Assembly: GCF_011058315.1 (NCBI RefSeq) | Contig: NZ_CP049298.1 | Coordinates: forward strand, 3,162,001-3,226,000 | Direction: 5' to 3' | Source of the DNA: Chryseobacterium sp. POL2 | GTDB taxonomy: Bacteria > Bacteroidota > Bacteroidia > Flavobacteriales > Weeksellaceae | DNA: 64,000 nt | Shown: positions 26,524 through 37,230 of the stretch, in pieces | How the letters are laid out: each line of letters starts with the position of its first letter | Numbering within the stretch: the stretch's first letter is position 1 | Notes under the pieces: model-generated | Database searches by the model: none | Told to the model about the DNA's origin: nothing | What the model saw: only the letters and a program-made list of their open reading frames with translations | Translations under genes and position numbers: made by a program

Positions 26524-27863
26524 GACTTTTTAGTTTTAGGTGAATAATTTGGATCGGTTGGGTCGTATAATTTTGGAACCATTTTAATTTGTCTTGACAA
26601 TAAGAACGCTAAAATCATCGCTAAAGTCACGAAAATAAACGTGAAAAAGTAAAATGAATACTGAATTCCGGGCATCGGTGTTACGGCATCAATAGTTTTC
26701 ATGACACCATAAATTATCCATGGTTGTCGCCCAACTTCGGTTACCGTCCAGCCTGCTTCTAGAGCGATATAACCAAATGGCGTCGCAATAAAAAACATTT
26801 TAAGAAACCATTTTTTGGTCATCCATTCTTTCTTTTTGTACAAAGTGAAAAGATAAATTCCTCCCATCAACATCATCACAACACCAAAGAAAATCATAAT
26901 CTGAAAAGCGTAGTGAACAACGGCAACCGGCGGCCACAAGTCTCTCGGGAAGTCATTCAAACCTTTAACTTCACTATTAAAGTCGCCTGTCGCGAGAAAG
27001 CTTAAAACTTTTGGAACTTTAACGGAATATTTTACTTCACCCGTTTTTTCATCAGGAATTCCACCCAAAACGAAGGCGGCACCTTTTTCAGTTTCAAAAT
27101 GAGCTTCCATCGCGGCTAGTTTGATAGGTTGTCTTTTGGTAACTGACTTCGCCGCGATATCACCACTTAACGGCGCTCCAAAAGCTCCAATCAATGCAAA
27201 TCCCATTGCAATTCGGAACGCCTTGGTGTGAAACTCGATATTTTTCTTCTTTAAAATTAAATAAGCATGAACACCAGCAACCGCAAATCCAGTCGCGCAA
27301 AATGCAGCAACAGTCATGTGGAAAGCTTGCGGAAACCAAGCTTCATTAAACATCGCTTTTATGGGATCAATGTTGATGTATTCACCATTCACAAAATCAA
27401 AACCAGCAGGACTATTCATCCAAGCATTGGCGGCTACAACAAGAATTCCTGATGCTAAACCGCTAATCCCAACAATTAGTCCGCAAACCCAATGAAACCA
27501 TTTGTTTAATCGGTCCCAACCGTATAAGAAGAAACCTAAAGCGATGGCTTCAATAAAAAATGCCGTTCCCTCAAGTGAGAAAGGCATGCCGAAAATGGGA
27601 CCTGCATGTTCCATAAATTTTGGCCACAATAAACCTAACTCGAAAGAAAGCATCGTCCCTGAAACTGCACCTGTCGCAAAAAGTATTGCAACACCTTTAC
27701 TCCAAGCTTTGGTGAGGCCTTTGTAGATTTCGCTTCCCGTTTTTAGATATTTCCAATGAGAGTAGGCCATAAGAAAAGGCATTACCATCCCAACACAAGC
27801 GAATATGATGTGGAAACCTAATGATAGAGCCATTTGCGACCGAGCCGCGATAAAATCATCCAT
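26520..27863 (-). CDS. cydA: Cytochrome bd ubiquinol oxidase subunit I
   Basis: A 447-residue heme-bearing subunit that reduces O2 with quinol electrons without pumping protons. The N-terminus ARSQMALSLGFHIIFACVG holds the His18 region for a distal heme, SFELGLLWPKFM and SLEGTAFFIEAI hold conserved Glu and Met, and GWTVTEVGRQPW is the late signature. Total length indicates the short Q-loop form. It is the first gene of the cydAB operon; no consensus promoter is obvious upstream. Confidence 0.96.
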   Translation of the reverse strand: MDDFIAARSQMALSLGFHIIFACVGMVMPFLMAYSHWKYLKTGSEIYKGLTKAWSKGVAILFATGAVSGTMLSFELGLLWPKFMEHAGPIFGMPFSLEGTAFFIEAIALGFFLYGWDRLNKWFHWVCGLIVGISGLASGILVVAANAWMNSPAGFDFVNGEYINIDPIKAMFNEAWFPQAFHMTVAAFCATGFAVAGVHAYLILKKKNIEFHTKAFRIAMGFALIGAFGAPLSGDIAAKSVTKRQPIKLAAMEAHFETEKGAAFVLGGIPDEKTGEVKYSVKVPKVLSFLATGDFNSEVKGLNDFPRDLWPPVAVVHYAFQIMIFFGVVMMLMGGIYLFTLYKKKEWMTKKWFLKMFFIATPFGYIALEAGWTVTEVGRQPWIIYGVMKTIDAVTPMPGIQYSFYFFTFIFVTLAMILAFLLSRQIKMVPKLYDPTDPNYSPKTKKS

Positions 27864-27942
27864 CCTGTTACTGTTTTGAATGATTAAAGCTAAGAATTAT
27901 AACTTATTCATACTTACATTATTATGGATTAATTTCAATGAT

Positions 27943-28026
27943 AAATTTCATCTATTAAAATTTAATATATTTATGCAAGTTGACTATATTATTTAACTAA
28001 TTTTTGGATGCTAAAAACTTTCAAAA
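27943..28026. repeat. 84-bp direct repeat, left copy
   Basis: This matches 34200-34283 at 82 of 84 positions without gaps, same orientation, 6257 bp apart. The gap 27864-28209 holds this repeat followed by the operator repeats of the LamG gene. The right copy lies just upstream of gyrB. It encodes nothing obvious. Confidence 0.9.
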
Positions 28027-28096
28027 TCTGATATTTTTTTCCATATCTCTATGTTTTTGTATAATGAAAGAGTAAAAAATATAAATTCAAAAATGC

Positions 28097-28184
28097 TTCG
28101 TGAATTCTTTTCTTAGTTTCGTGAAATAAAATGATACATTCGTAAAGTGACAAGCATAAAATAGTAAGGGTGTTTTTTTCTTTG
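28097..28184 (+). promoter_or_regulatory. Three 21-bp-spaced direct repeats plus promoter box (LamG gene 1)
   Basis: TTCGTGAAT (28097), TTCGTGAAA (28118) and TTCGTAAAG (28139) recur at exactly 21 bp. After 29 nt comes TTTCTTTG (28177-28184), a relaxed TANNTTTG, then the gene start at 28210. The two LamG genes near 53-54 kb have the same layout. Two-turn spacing of direct repeats fits a dimeric LytTR regulator; the target assignment is inferred. Confidence 0.65.
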
Positions 28185-28209
28185 TGGCAAAATTTAAAAC
28201 ATTTTAACA

Positions 28210-30390
28210 ATGAAAAAACTATTACTCATTTTTGGATCTTGCTTGGCGCAGATGTCCTTGGCTCAAATTCCTGCTTTAAGTCATTCATTTACGAATACTT
28301 TGGTTTCTCCAGGTTTTTCTATGGGAAACAATGGAATTGGTTTAGATGAAGACAGAAGTTATGACGCAGCAAAAGCTGCCAAATTAGCTGCTGGTCATGA
28401 TTTTTTAAAAGTTACTTTAACAACTACTCAAAAAAATGCTTTATTATCCAACGGAACTATATCGCTTTGGTACAAGCATGAAGGCACAGGACAAAGTGCT
28501 TTTGGAACTAACAAACCTCTGATTTTTTGGTCCAATGGTGGATACAGTTATTCAGAAGGAATAATGTTGGGACTCAATAGTGCTGGAAGAATTCAGCTTT
28601 TGTCTTATCTTGGTAACAATGCAAATAATTCTGCGTCTGGACAAAGTTTTATCAACTTCCCAACTTCGGGTTGGAATCACATAGCAATCAGTTGGACGAA
28701 TGGACCGAGTTCTAGTCATAGGATGAAAGTTTACCTTAACGGTGTTGAAGTGATCAATGTTAAAAGTCCATTCCAAGGTCTTCCATCTACATCATCGTCG
28801 GACATTTTTTTTACAGGATTTAATGCTAATTTCCCTAGTTCGCTTTACGGCAGCATCGATGAAATTAAAGTATATACGGAGCAACTTTCAGACGCACAAA
28901 TTTTATCACTATTTTCAACTGAGCTTCCTACCAATTGTGTAGTCAATATTCCTGATGCTAATTTCAAAAATGCATTACTAAATTATAATACTCCAAAAAT
29001 AGATGTTAATAACGACGGAAAAATTCAATGTTTGGAAGCGGAAGCTTTTCAGGGAATTCTAAAACTCAATAATAAAAACATTAGCGATCTTACAGGTTTG
29101 GAGGCATTTAAAAATCTTGGTGGACTGCAGGCTGCAGATAATAATATAAGTAAAGTGGATGTAAGTAGCCTTAAAAGATTGAATCACATTTCTGTGACAG
29201 GTAATCAATTGACTTCTTTGAATGTTGCCAATGGGAATAACACGAATTTTAATACAATGCTCTCGAACTTAAATAATAACCTTACTTGCATTCAGGTAGA
29301 TAATCCTAATTACAGTCAAGCCAGTTGGGTAGGAACTTATTTTAGCATTCCTGCGGGAGCTTCATACAGTACCAATTGCGCACCAGCTCCATGTGAGGTG
29401 AATATTCCTGATGGTAATTTTAAATTTGCACTACTAAACCATACTCCTACAATTGACACCAATGGTGATGGCAAAATACAATGTACGGAAGCGGAAGCAG
29501 TTACTGAAAATTTAGCACTTTCGTTAAAAGGCATCAACAATATGACAGGAATTGAAGCTTTTAAAAATATTAAACAATTATTTTTAAGAGATAATAATTT
29601 AACAACTTTAGACCTAAGCGCGAATACAGCTTTGACAAATGTTGATTGCGCACGTAATCAATTAACCAGCATTAACTTGGGTACGAATACAGCTTTGAGG
29701 AATTTGTACATTCAAGAGAACCAATTAACAAGTTTAGATGTAAGTGCAAATACGGGATTAAGCAATTTGGTTTTGAACGATAATCATTTAACCAGCATAG
29801 ATGTAAGTTCAAATACAGCCTTATCCAATCTAGGTTTTGCGAGAAATCAAATTAGCCAAATTAATCTAAGCACAAACTCAGCCTTAATTATATTGGTGAC
29901 AAGTGATAATCCAATAACAAGTTTAGATCTAAGTTCAAATCCACAATTATATGTTATAGACAGTCAGAATTCGCAATTATCAAGTTTAAATTTAGCGAAT
30001 GGAAATAACGGTATCATATCGGATCTTTACATTCAAAATAATCCAAATCTTACCTGCGTTCAAGTTGATAATGTTGCTTACAGTATTGCTAACTGGACAG
30101 ATCCTACTTCTTACATAAAAGACAGCATTGCTAATTACAGTGAAGATTGTAGCTCTACATTAGGAACTAATAATATCGGATCAAAAACAAAAATAGAAGT
30201 GTATCCAAATCCAACAAAAGGAATTGCACAATTAAGCGAAGTTGCAGATATACAGGTTTTTGACGCTAGCGGAAGATTAATTCTGACAAAAGATAAAACC
30301 AAAGAAGTTGATTTAACATATCTGAAAAGTGGCGTTTATTTTATTAAAACTAAAACGTCTGAAAAACTAATAAAAATTATTAAAGACTAA
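28210..30390 (+). CDS. T9SS-exported LamG and leucine-rich-repeat surface protein (cassette 1)
   Basis: A 726-residue exported protein. Order: signal peptide (1-18); LamG/concanavalin-like domain (about 25-238, with GTISLWYKHEGTG and SSLYGSIDEIKVYTE); two modules, each starting C-x-VNIPD-x-NFK and carrying an EF-hand-like loop DVNNDGKIQC or DTNGDGKIQC followed by EAEA; leucine-rich repeats with LTSLDVSANT-type units (about 280-365 and 430-640); and a T9SS type A sorting domain (about 655-726). Likely a surface adhesin or glycan binder (inference). Paralogue at 53065-54495. Confidence 0.88.
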   Translation: MKKLLLIFGSCLAQMSLAQIPALSHSFTNTLVSPGFSMGNNGIGLDEDRSYDAAKAAKLAAGHDFLKVTLTTTQKNALLSNGTISLWYKHEGTGQSAFGTNKPLIFWSNGGYSYSEGIMLGLNSAGRIQLLSYLGNNANNSASGQSFINFPTSGWNHIAISWTNGPSSSHRMKVYLNGVEVINVKSPFQGLPSTSSSDIFFTGFNANFPSSLYGSIDEIKVYTEQLSDAQILSLFSTELPTNCVVNIPDANFKNALLNYNTPKIDVNNDGKIQCLEAEAFQGILKLNNKNISDLTGLEAFKNLGGLQAADNNISKVDVSSLKRLNHISVTGNQLTSLNVANGNNTNFNTMLSNLNNNLTCIQVDNPNYSQASWVGTYFSIPAGASYSTNCAPAPCEVNIPDGNFKFALLNHTPTIDTNGDGKIQCTEAEAVTENLALSLKGINNMTGIEAFKNIKQLFLRDNNLTTLDLSANTALTNVDCARNQLTSINLGTNTALRNLYIQENQLTSLDVSANTGLSNLVLNDNHLTSIDVSSNTALSNLGFARNQISQINLSTNSALIILVTSDNPITSLDLSSNPQLYVIDSQNSQLSSLNLANGNNGIISDLYIQNNPNLTCVQVDNVAYSIANWTDPTSYIKDSIANYSEDCSSTLGTNNIGSKTKIEVYPNPTKGIAQLSEVADIQVFDASGRLILTKDKTKEVDLTYLKSGVYFIKTKTSEKLIKIIKD

Positions 30391-30437
30391 GCTAATCATA
30401 CTTTAATAATAGTTAATAACTTTTTTATATTTTTTGG

Positions 30438-30470
30438 AAGACTGTCCAACGAAAGTTGGACGGTCTTTTC
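30438..30470 (+). terminator. Terminator after LamG gene 1
   Basis: AAGACTGTCCAAC pairs with GTTGGACGGTCTT over 13 bp (one G-U), with a GAAA tetraloop and a following TTTC. It separates the LamG gene from the kinase gene. Confidence 0.8.
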
Positions 30471-30536
30471 TAAAGAAAATGAATAAATTTAAGCCTGTAA
30501 TTAACATGTTATCAAGTTTGAGTAAAATTCATAATT

Positions 30537-33398
30537 TTGAGAAAAACAATTGCCTTGAAATTTCTATTTTTTCTGTTTTGCTCCTTATACTTATTTGGAC
30601 AATCCAATCCTTATGCTTTTACGCTCAACAAAATCTCTGGTTTGCCATCAGATATGGTGTTTGATGTTAAGCAGGATAGGCAAGGTTTTATCTGGTTGGG
30701 GACTGCCAAAGGCATTTTTCGATATGATGGTGTTGAGGTCAAATCTTTTACTAGTGTGGATGTAACGGTAAAATCGGTTTCAAATATTAATCAAGATAAA
30801 AAAGGAAGAATTTGGTTTCAAGATTTTAACGGCAATATTTTCTTTGTAGAGGATAATCGGATACAGAGCTTTAAGGCTTATAAAGCAAATGGTTTTCTTA
30901 AGTACGCTCTAATTCATGATAAACTTTACATTGCGGGAAAAAAAGGCATTAGGATTTATGATATTAGCAGTTTTCGGTTGCTTAAAGAGATTCCGTTAGA
31001 TCTTCATACAACTATCCAAACTGTTGCTTTGGAAGATAGTTTTTATACGATTGGAGAAGAAATCCACGTGGTTAATCCACAAAATCAATTAAGGAAATTG
31101 ACTTTGCCCGCAGATTACACCAAAAAGATTACAGCTCCAATAATCACAACAGATGGGAAAAAGCTTTATGTTTTTTCTAAATTTGATCCAAGTTATTTAG
31201 TTATTAATAACGGAGAAAATAGTCTTAAGACTTTGCCTTTTAATGTCGTATTTACTCAAAACGCCAATGTTATCGATCAGGATATTTGGCTGTGTTCTAC
31301 CAAAGGTTTATATCGATTCAATCCTCAGAATAATACTTATAAACACTATTTTGCAGAAACAAATATATCTTTTATTACCAAAACGGCAGTCGGTAATTTC
31401 TGGATTTCTACATTAACCAATGGTGCGTTGTATGTAGAGGATTTTAACTCTGGTTTTATTGCAACACCAACGATTCCTATACGTTTGGTAAATGAGCAAA
31501 ACAACTTGTTGTTTTCCTCCAATCGCGATGAGATTTTTAGTGTAGATGAATTGTTTAATGTGCAAAGGATTTATAAAGGTAAGACAGATCATGTGATTTC
31601 ACCTTTGTTTGTTGATCGTAATAATAACCGACTTCTTTTTGCATCTTCAAAATTTATAATTAAATCTCAACACGCTACTTTAGAACATATTATTGCGGTA
31701 AAGCAAATTGCGCAGTTGGATGCCAAATATTATGTGATTAGCGCCAGTACTTGGAATGGCATCATCTATACCGATCCAAAACTTAAAAGTGAGTGGGACA
31801 AAGAGTTCGGAGCATTAAAGCAACATTCGCAAGATGGGATCTACTTTATACCATTGGTGACTTCAGAAAACGGTAAAAATTGTTTTGTAGATACTAAAGA
31901 CAATAGCATTTATTTTTTGACTAATTATGGTATAAGACGTTATCATAAAGGCATTACCAAAGATATTCCGAATGATACTAAGAGTGTTTTTATCCAAATG
32001 GAAAATCTGGATGGTAAAATCTATCTACTTTCTCAAAATGAAAATTTATATGAGTTAAACTCAGGAAAAGTTCATAAAATTAAACTTCCTAATAAGTTTG
32101 AAAATGCGAAAATTCAGAAATTTAAAATTATTGATGATAGCATTTATTTAATAAAAGACAATGTGGTTTATAATTATTTGCCACAACAACAAAAGATAAT
32201 TCCGGCGTTACACATCCCAAAAGATGTAGAAATTAATGATATTGCAAAGTTCCAGCATCGTTTATTCTTTTCGACTAATAAAGGGATTATTCATATTCCT
32301 TATACTAATACATTTGGTTTTCAACCTTTAAAGTTATTTGTAAATAACATAACGGCAAATGGCAAAATTATCCACAACAAGGATTTTGACCAACTGAAAT
32401 CATCTCAAAATAATATTGAAATTAATTTTGATATTCAGTCAGAAGCACCCAATGCACAATATGAGATTTATTATAAAATGGACGACTCTAACTGGCAAAA
32501 GATTTCTAATCTTAACAGACGTCTGGTTTTTTCATCGATTTCTAGCGGCAAACACCACGTTGTTTTAAAAATAGTTCGAGATTCTGAAGTTATTAGCAAA
32601 GAGATTTCATTTTATATTTCGCCTCCTTTTTATCTTACATGGTGGTTTTTGGCACTTTTGGGAATAGCTTTGATTTTTGGAATTTATTTCATTTTTAAAA
32701 CAATTATTAAACGAATCAACTTAGAAAATTCAAAAAAAATAGAAAAACTAAACTTAGAAAAATTAGTCAATCAGAATAAACTTAAATCTCTGAAATCCCA
32801 GATGAATCCTCATTTTTTCTTTAATGCACTCAATACTTTACAATCTTATATTGTGGCTAATGAAAAGAAGGAAGCCGTATTCTATCTGTCTAAATTTTCA
32901 AAATTAACTCGATCTATCCTTGATATGAGTGACCGAGATAACATCTCCTTAAAAGAAGAAATAGAAACTCTAAAAGTCTACCTCGATTTGGAAAAAGCTA
33001 GATTCGATAATGATTTTCAGTATAATATTTTTGTAGATGAGCAATTGGAAAATTCAGATGTTACAATTCCTACCTTGCTTATTCAGCCTTATGTAGAAAA
33101 CGCCATAAAACATGGGCTTTTACACAAAAATGCGAATAAGAATTTAGAAGTTACTTTTGATAAATTTAATGATATGTTAATGATTAAAATTGAGGATAAC
33201 GGAATTGGAAGAAAAAGAAGTATGGAACTGAATGCTATAAAAAATAAAAACCATAAATCTTTTGCAACACAATCCTTAGAAGAGCGAATAATGTTGATTA
33301 ACCATAGCGAGCAATACCAAATTAACATACAATATATTGACAAAAATGACAATCGAGGAACTATAGTCCTTTTAAAAATAAAATCAAGTGATGTGTAA
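30537..33398 (+). CDS. Reg_prop/Y_Y_Y sensor with LytS-type histidine kinase (cassette 1)
   Basis: A 953-residue one-piece sensor kinase. TTG start: no upstream ATG is possible because of an in-frame stop at 30519, and the paralogue at 49702 aligns from this point (MRKTIALKF against MKKTITLKF). Signal peptide (1-22); periplasmic beta-propeller (about 25-590, first blade FIWLGTAKGIFRYDG); Y_Y_Y domain (about 605-690); one TM helix (about 700-722); His_kinase domain with His759 in SQMNPHFFFNALNTLQ; ATPase with PYVENAIKHGL and DNGIGRKR. It overlaps the regulator gene. Confidence 0.92.
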   Translation: MRKTIALKFLFFLFCSLYLFGQSNPYAFTLNKISGLPSDMVFDVKQDRQGFIWLGTAKGIFRYDGVEVKSFTSVDVTVKSVSNINQDKKGRIWFQDFNGNIFFVEDNRIQSFKAYKANGFLKYALIHDKLYIAGKKGIRIYDISSFRLLKEIPLDLHTTIQTVALEDSFYTIGEEIHVVNPQNQLRKLTLPADYTKKITAPIITTDGKKLYVFSKFDPSYLVINNGENSLKTLPFNVVFTQNANVIDQDIWLCSTKGLYRFNPQNNTYKHYFAETNISFITKTAVGNFWISTLTNGALYVEDFNSGFIATPTIPIRLVNEQNNLLFSSNRDEIFSVDELFNVQRIYKGKTDHVISPLFVDRNNNRLLFASSKFIIKSQHATLEHIIAVKQIAQLDAKYYVISASTWNGIIYTDPKLKSEWDKEFGALKQHSQDGIYFIPLVTSENGKNCFVDTKDNSIYFLTNYGIRRYHKGITKDIPNDTKSVFIQMENLDGKIYLLSQNENLYELNSGKVHKIKLPNKFENAKIQKFKIIDDSIYLIKDNVVYNYLPQQQKIIPALHIPKDVEINDIAKFQHRLFFSTNKGIIHIPYTNTFGFQPLKLFVNNITANGKIIHNKDFDQLKSSQNNIEINFDIQSEAPNAQYEIYYKMDDSNWQKISNLNRRLVFSSISSGKHHVVLKIVRDSEVISKEISFYISPPFYLTWWFLALLGIALIFGIYFIFKTIIKRINLENSKKIEKLNLEKLVNQNKLKSLKSQMNPHFFFNALNTLQSYIVANEKKEAVFYLSKFSKLTRSILDMSDRDNISLKEEIETLKVYLDLEKARFDNDFQYNIFVDEQLENSDVTIPTLLIQPYVENAIKHGLLHKNANKNLEVTFDKFNDMLMIKIEDNGIGRKRSMELNAIKNKNHKSFATQSLEERIMLINHSEQYQINIQYIDKNDNRGTIVLLKIKSSDV

Positions 33399-34149
33399 CG
33401 ATATTAATGCAATAATAATTGACGACGAAGAAAGGGCTCGGATGAATCTAAAACTTTTAGTCGAAGAATTCTGTCCTGAGATTAAAATAATTGCCGAATG
33501 TAAAAGCCTTTCCGCAGGTGTGAAAACTATTCGCAAAGAAAATCCTGCGCTGGTCTTTCTAGATATCGAAATGCCTGGTCATAGTGGATTAGAACTTTTA
33601 GATTTTTTTAATGAATCCGAAGTTAATTTTTCAATTATTTTTGTGACTGCTTATAATAATTACGCCATTAATGCCTTCAAATTATCGGCTGTAGATTATT
33701 TACTAAAACCAATCAATCCGCAAGATTTGCAAAACGCCGTTGCTTTATTTCAGAAACGAAAAAATCAAACGGATAATTTGATTGCGCTCAAAACCAATTT
33801 AGAACATTCTTTTAATAACAAGATTGCAATTCCAGTTTCCGGAAAAATTATCTTTATGAATATCGAAGATATACTCTATCTAAAAGGGGATGGAGCTTAT
33901 ACGACAATTAATAAAACTGACAGAACAAATTTGTTGGTCTCCCGTAATCTTAAATATTTTGAAGACTTTTTTAAAGATAATAACAGCTTGATGCGTGTCC
34001 ATCGGTCTTATATTGCTAATCTTAGCCATATAGGAAGTTTGGGAAAAAAAGATGGTGCATATATCGAATTTCTGAATGGCGATTGGATTCCCATTGCTAA
34101 TGATAAGTTACAAGAAATACTAAATAAAGTGAATTTCATGAAGAAATAA
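33391..34149 (+). CDS. LytTR family response regulator (cassette 1)
   Basis: A 252-residue DNA-binding response regulator. The receiver domain (about 1-125) has DDEERAR at the acidic pocket and the phosphoacceptor Asp in VFLDIEMPGHSG. The LytTR domain (about 142-250) shows DILYLKGDGAYTTIN, SRNLKYFEDFF and LMRVHRSYIANL. The ATG at 33391 is preferred to the GTG just upstream; it overlaps the kinase gene by 8 nt. It probably binds the 21-bp-spaced repeats (inference). Paralogue at 46098-46841. Confidence 0.92.
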   Translation: MCNDINAIIIDDEERARMNLKLLVEEFCPEIKIIAECKSLSAGVKTIRKENPALVFLDIEMPGHSGLELLDFFNESEVNFSIIFVTAYNNYAINAFKLSAVDYLLKPINPQDLQNAVALFQKRKNQTDNLIALKTNLEHSFNNKIAIPVSGKIIFMNIEDILYLKGDGAYTTINKTDRTNLLVSRNLKYFEDFFKDNNSLMRVHRSYIANLSHIGSLGKKDGAYIEFLNGDWIPIANDKLQEILNKVNFMKK

Positions 34150-34199
34150 TTTATAATGCTAAGGGATATTTTAAGGTATTATCGAATAACTTTGAAGTC

Positions 34200-34283
34200 A
34201 AATTTCATCTATTAAAATATAATTTATTTATGCAAGTTGACTATATTATTTAACTAATTTTTGGATGCTAAAAACTTTCAAAA
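34200..34283. repeat. 84-bp direct repeat, right copy
   Basis: This matches 27943-28026 at 82/84 positions. It lies 59 bp before gyrB and 50 bp after the cassette 1 regulator gene, closing a 6.2-kb segment. One copy probably belongs to the original gyrB leader and the other arose with the insertion (inference). Confidence 0.9.
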
Positions 34284-34333
34284 CCCGAAAATTTTCACGA
34301 TATTTGTAGGTCTTTGCACAGCGCAAAAATTAA

Positions 34334-36277
<1,944 letters not shown>

Positions 36278-36310
36278 TTAAATTTTAAACTTAAAAATAG
36301 AAATTATACT

Positions 36311-36338
36311 AAACCTTCCTGTTTTGGAAGGTTTTTTG
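36311..36338 (+). terminator. Terminator of gyrB
   Basis: AAACCTTCC (36311-36319) pairs with GGAAGGTTT (36326-36334), with a 6-nt loop and a T6 tract. It ends 25 nt before the next start codon. Confidence 0.88.
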
Positions 36339-36362
36339 TTGTCAAACGAAAAAAAATATTAT

Positions 36363-37157
36363 ATGAAAAATTTGTTTACAATCTTTGCTATTTCTATGCT
36401 TGCATTTACAAGTTGTACAAAAAAAGAAGCCACTCAGATTCAGGTTAACACAAAAGATTCTGTCGCTACAGGAAAATCTTTCGCCGTTGATTCAATCAAA
36501 ATTTCGGATTCTATTAAAAAGTCAGCCAATATCACGTTGGCTTATGAAAATTCGATTTTGGTTTTTCCAGGCATCGAAGATAAAAGTCTGTTCGACAGCA
36601 TCTATAACCCAACCGGCCTCAAGGCAAAAGACTTTTCTCAAGATGCTTTAAAATTAACATTAGAACAAGACAGAACCGACTTCTACAAAGGTTTTGACAA
36701 TGCAGATTACGAGCCCTCTTCTCGCCAAACTTGGGATAATACTTCTAACATGACTGTGTTTAGCAATCAGTCCGATGTATTGACTTTGCGTTATACAACA
36801 AGCGGTTATACAGGCGGCGCACACGGATTTTATAATGAAATTTATAAAGTTTTTGACCTTAAAAATAAAAAAAGTATTAATCTGGAAGATGTGGTGAAAA
36901 ATCCAAAAGATAAAGCTTGGGAAAAATTGTTGATGGACAGTTTTATAAAAAATGATAAAGATGATCAAAAAGCGATGTTGCTCGAGAAGACGATCCCGCT
37001 GAACCATAATTTCTATTTCGGAAATAACAGCATCACTTTTGTTTATAATCAATACGAAATTACCGCTTATGCAGCAGGTTTGGTGTATATAAGCTTGCAA
37101 TATGACGACATCAAAGATTATTTGAAGCCAGAATTTTTACAACGAATTGCGCATTAA
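36363..37157 (+). CDS. DUF3298-type lipoprotein
   Basis: A 264-residue exported lipoprotein. The start is the ATG at 36363 (MKNLFTIFAISML), because an earlier in-frame codon lies within the terminator of gyrB. The lipobox AFTSC gives lipidated Cys18. The C-terminal half carries the DUF3298/RsiV-like block TSGYTGGAHGFYNEIYKVFDL (about 144-164) and YEITAYAAGLVYISL. RsiV-type domains bind lysozyme in Bacillus; whether that applies here is unknown. Confidence 0.75.
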   Translation: MKNLFTIFAISMLAFTSCTKKEATQIQVNTKDSVATGKSFAVDSIKISDSIKKSANITLAYENSILVFPGIEDKSLFDSIYNPTGLKAKDFSQDALKLTLEQDRTDFYKGFDNADYEPSSRQTWDNTSNMTVFSNQSDVLTLRYTTSGYTGGAHGFYNEIYKVFDLKNKKSINLEDVVKNPKDKAWEKLLMDSFIKNDKDDQKAMLLEKTIPLNHNFYFGNNSITFVYNQYEITAYAAGLVYISLQYDDIKDYLKPEFLQRIAH

Positions 37158-37176
37158 TAATTAAATAAATTTAACT

Positions 37177-37184
37177 TAACTTTG
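37177..37184 (+). promoter_or_regulatory. Candidate -7 box TAACTTTG before the lipid kinase gene
   Basis: A perfect TANNTTTG match, 46 nt before the ATG at 37231 and only 9 nt before a terminator hairpin. The box lies in the leader between the two genes. Confidence 0.4.
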
Positions 37185-37193
37185 CAATACGTC

Positions 37194-37218
37194 AAACTCC
37201 GATTATTCGGAGTTTTTT
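37194..37218 (+). terminator. Terminator between the DUF3298 and lipid kinase genes
   Basis: AAACTCCGA pairs with TCGGAGTTT (37207-37215) around TTAT and is followed by T's. It ends 12 nt before the next ATG. Confidence 0.75.
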
Positions 37219-37230
37219 ATTAAATATTAC

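Noticed and set aside
29580-30050. Repetitive tract that could suggest a CRISPR array
   Set aside because: The repeat units encode in-frame leucine-rich repeats of varied sequence, with no constant DNA repeat and spacer pattern, and no cas genes are present.
30434-30664. Short frame overlapping the kinase start
   Set aside because: It begins in the terminator of the LamG gene, and the kinase frame is supported by alignment with its paralogue.
27864-34283. Classical insertion sequence or prophage as the source of cassette 1
   Set aside because: No transposase, integrase or phage gene lies between the 84-bp repeats, and the repeats are too long for a target-site duplication.
34298-34305. GATATTTG as the gyrB -7 box
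   Set aside because: The first base deviates from TANNTTTG and no TTG stands at 17-23 nt upstream, so it was not listed as a promoter.
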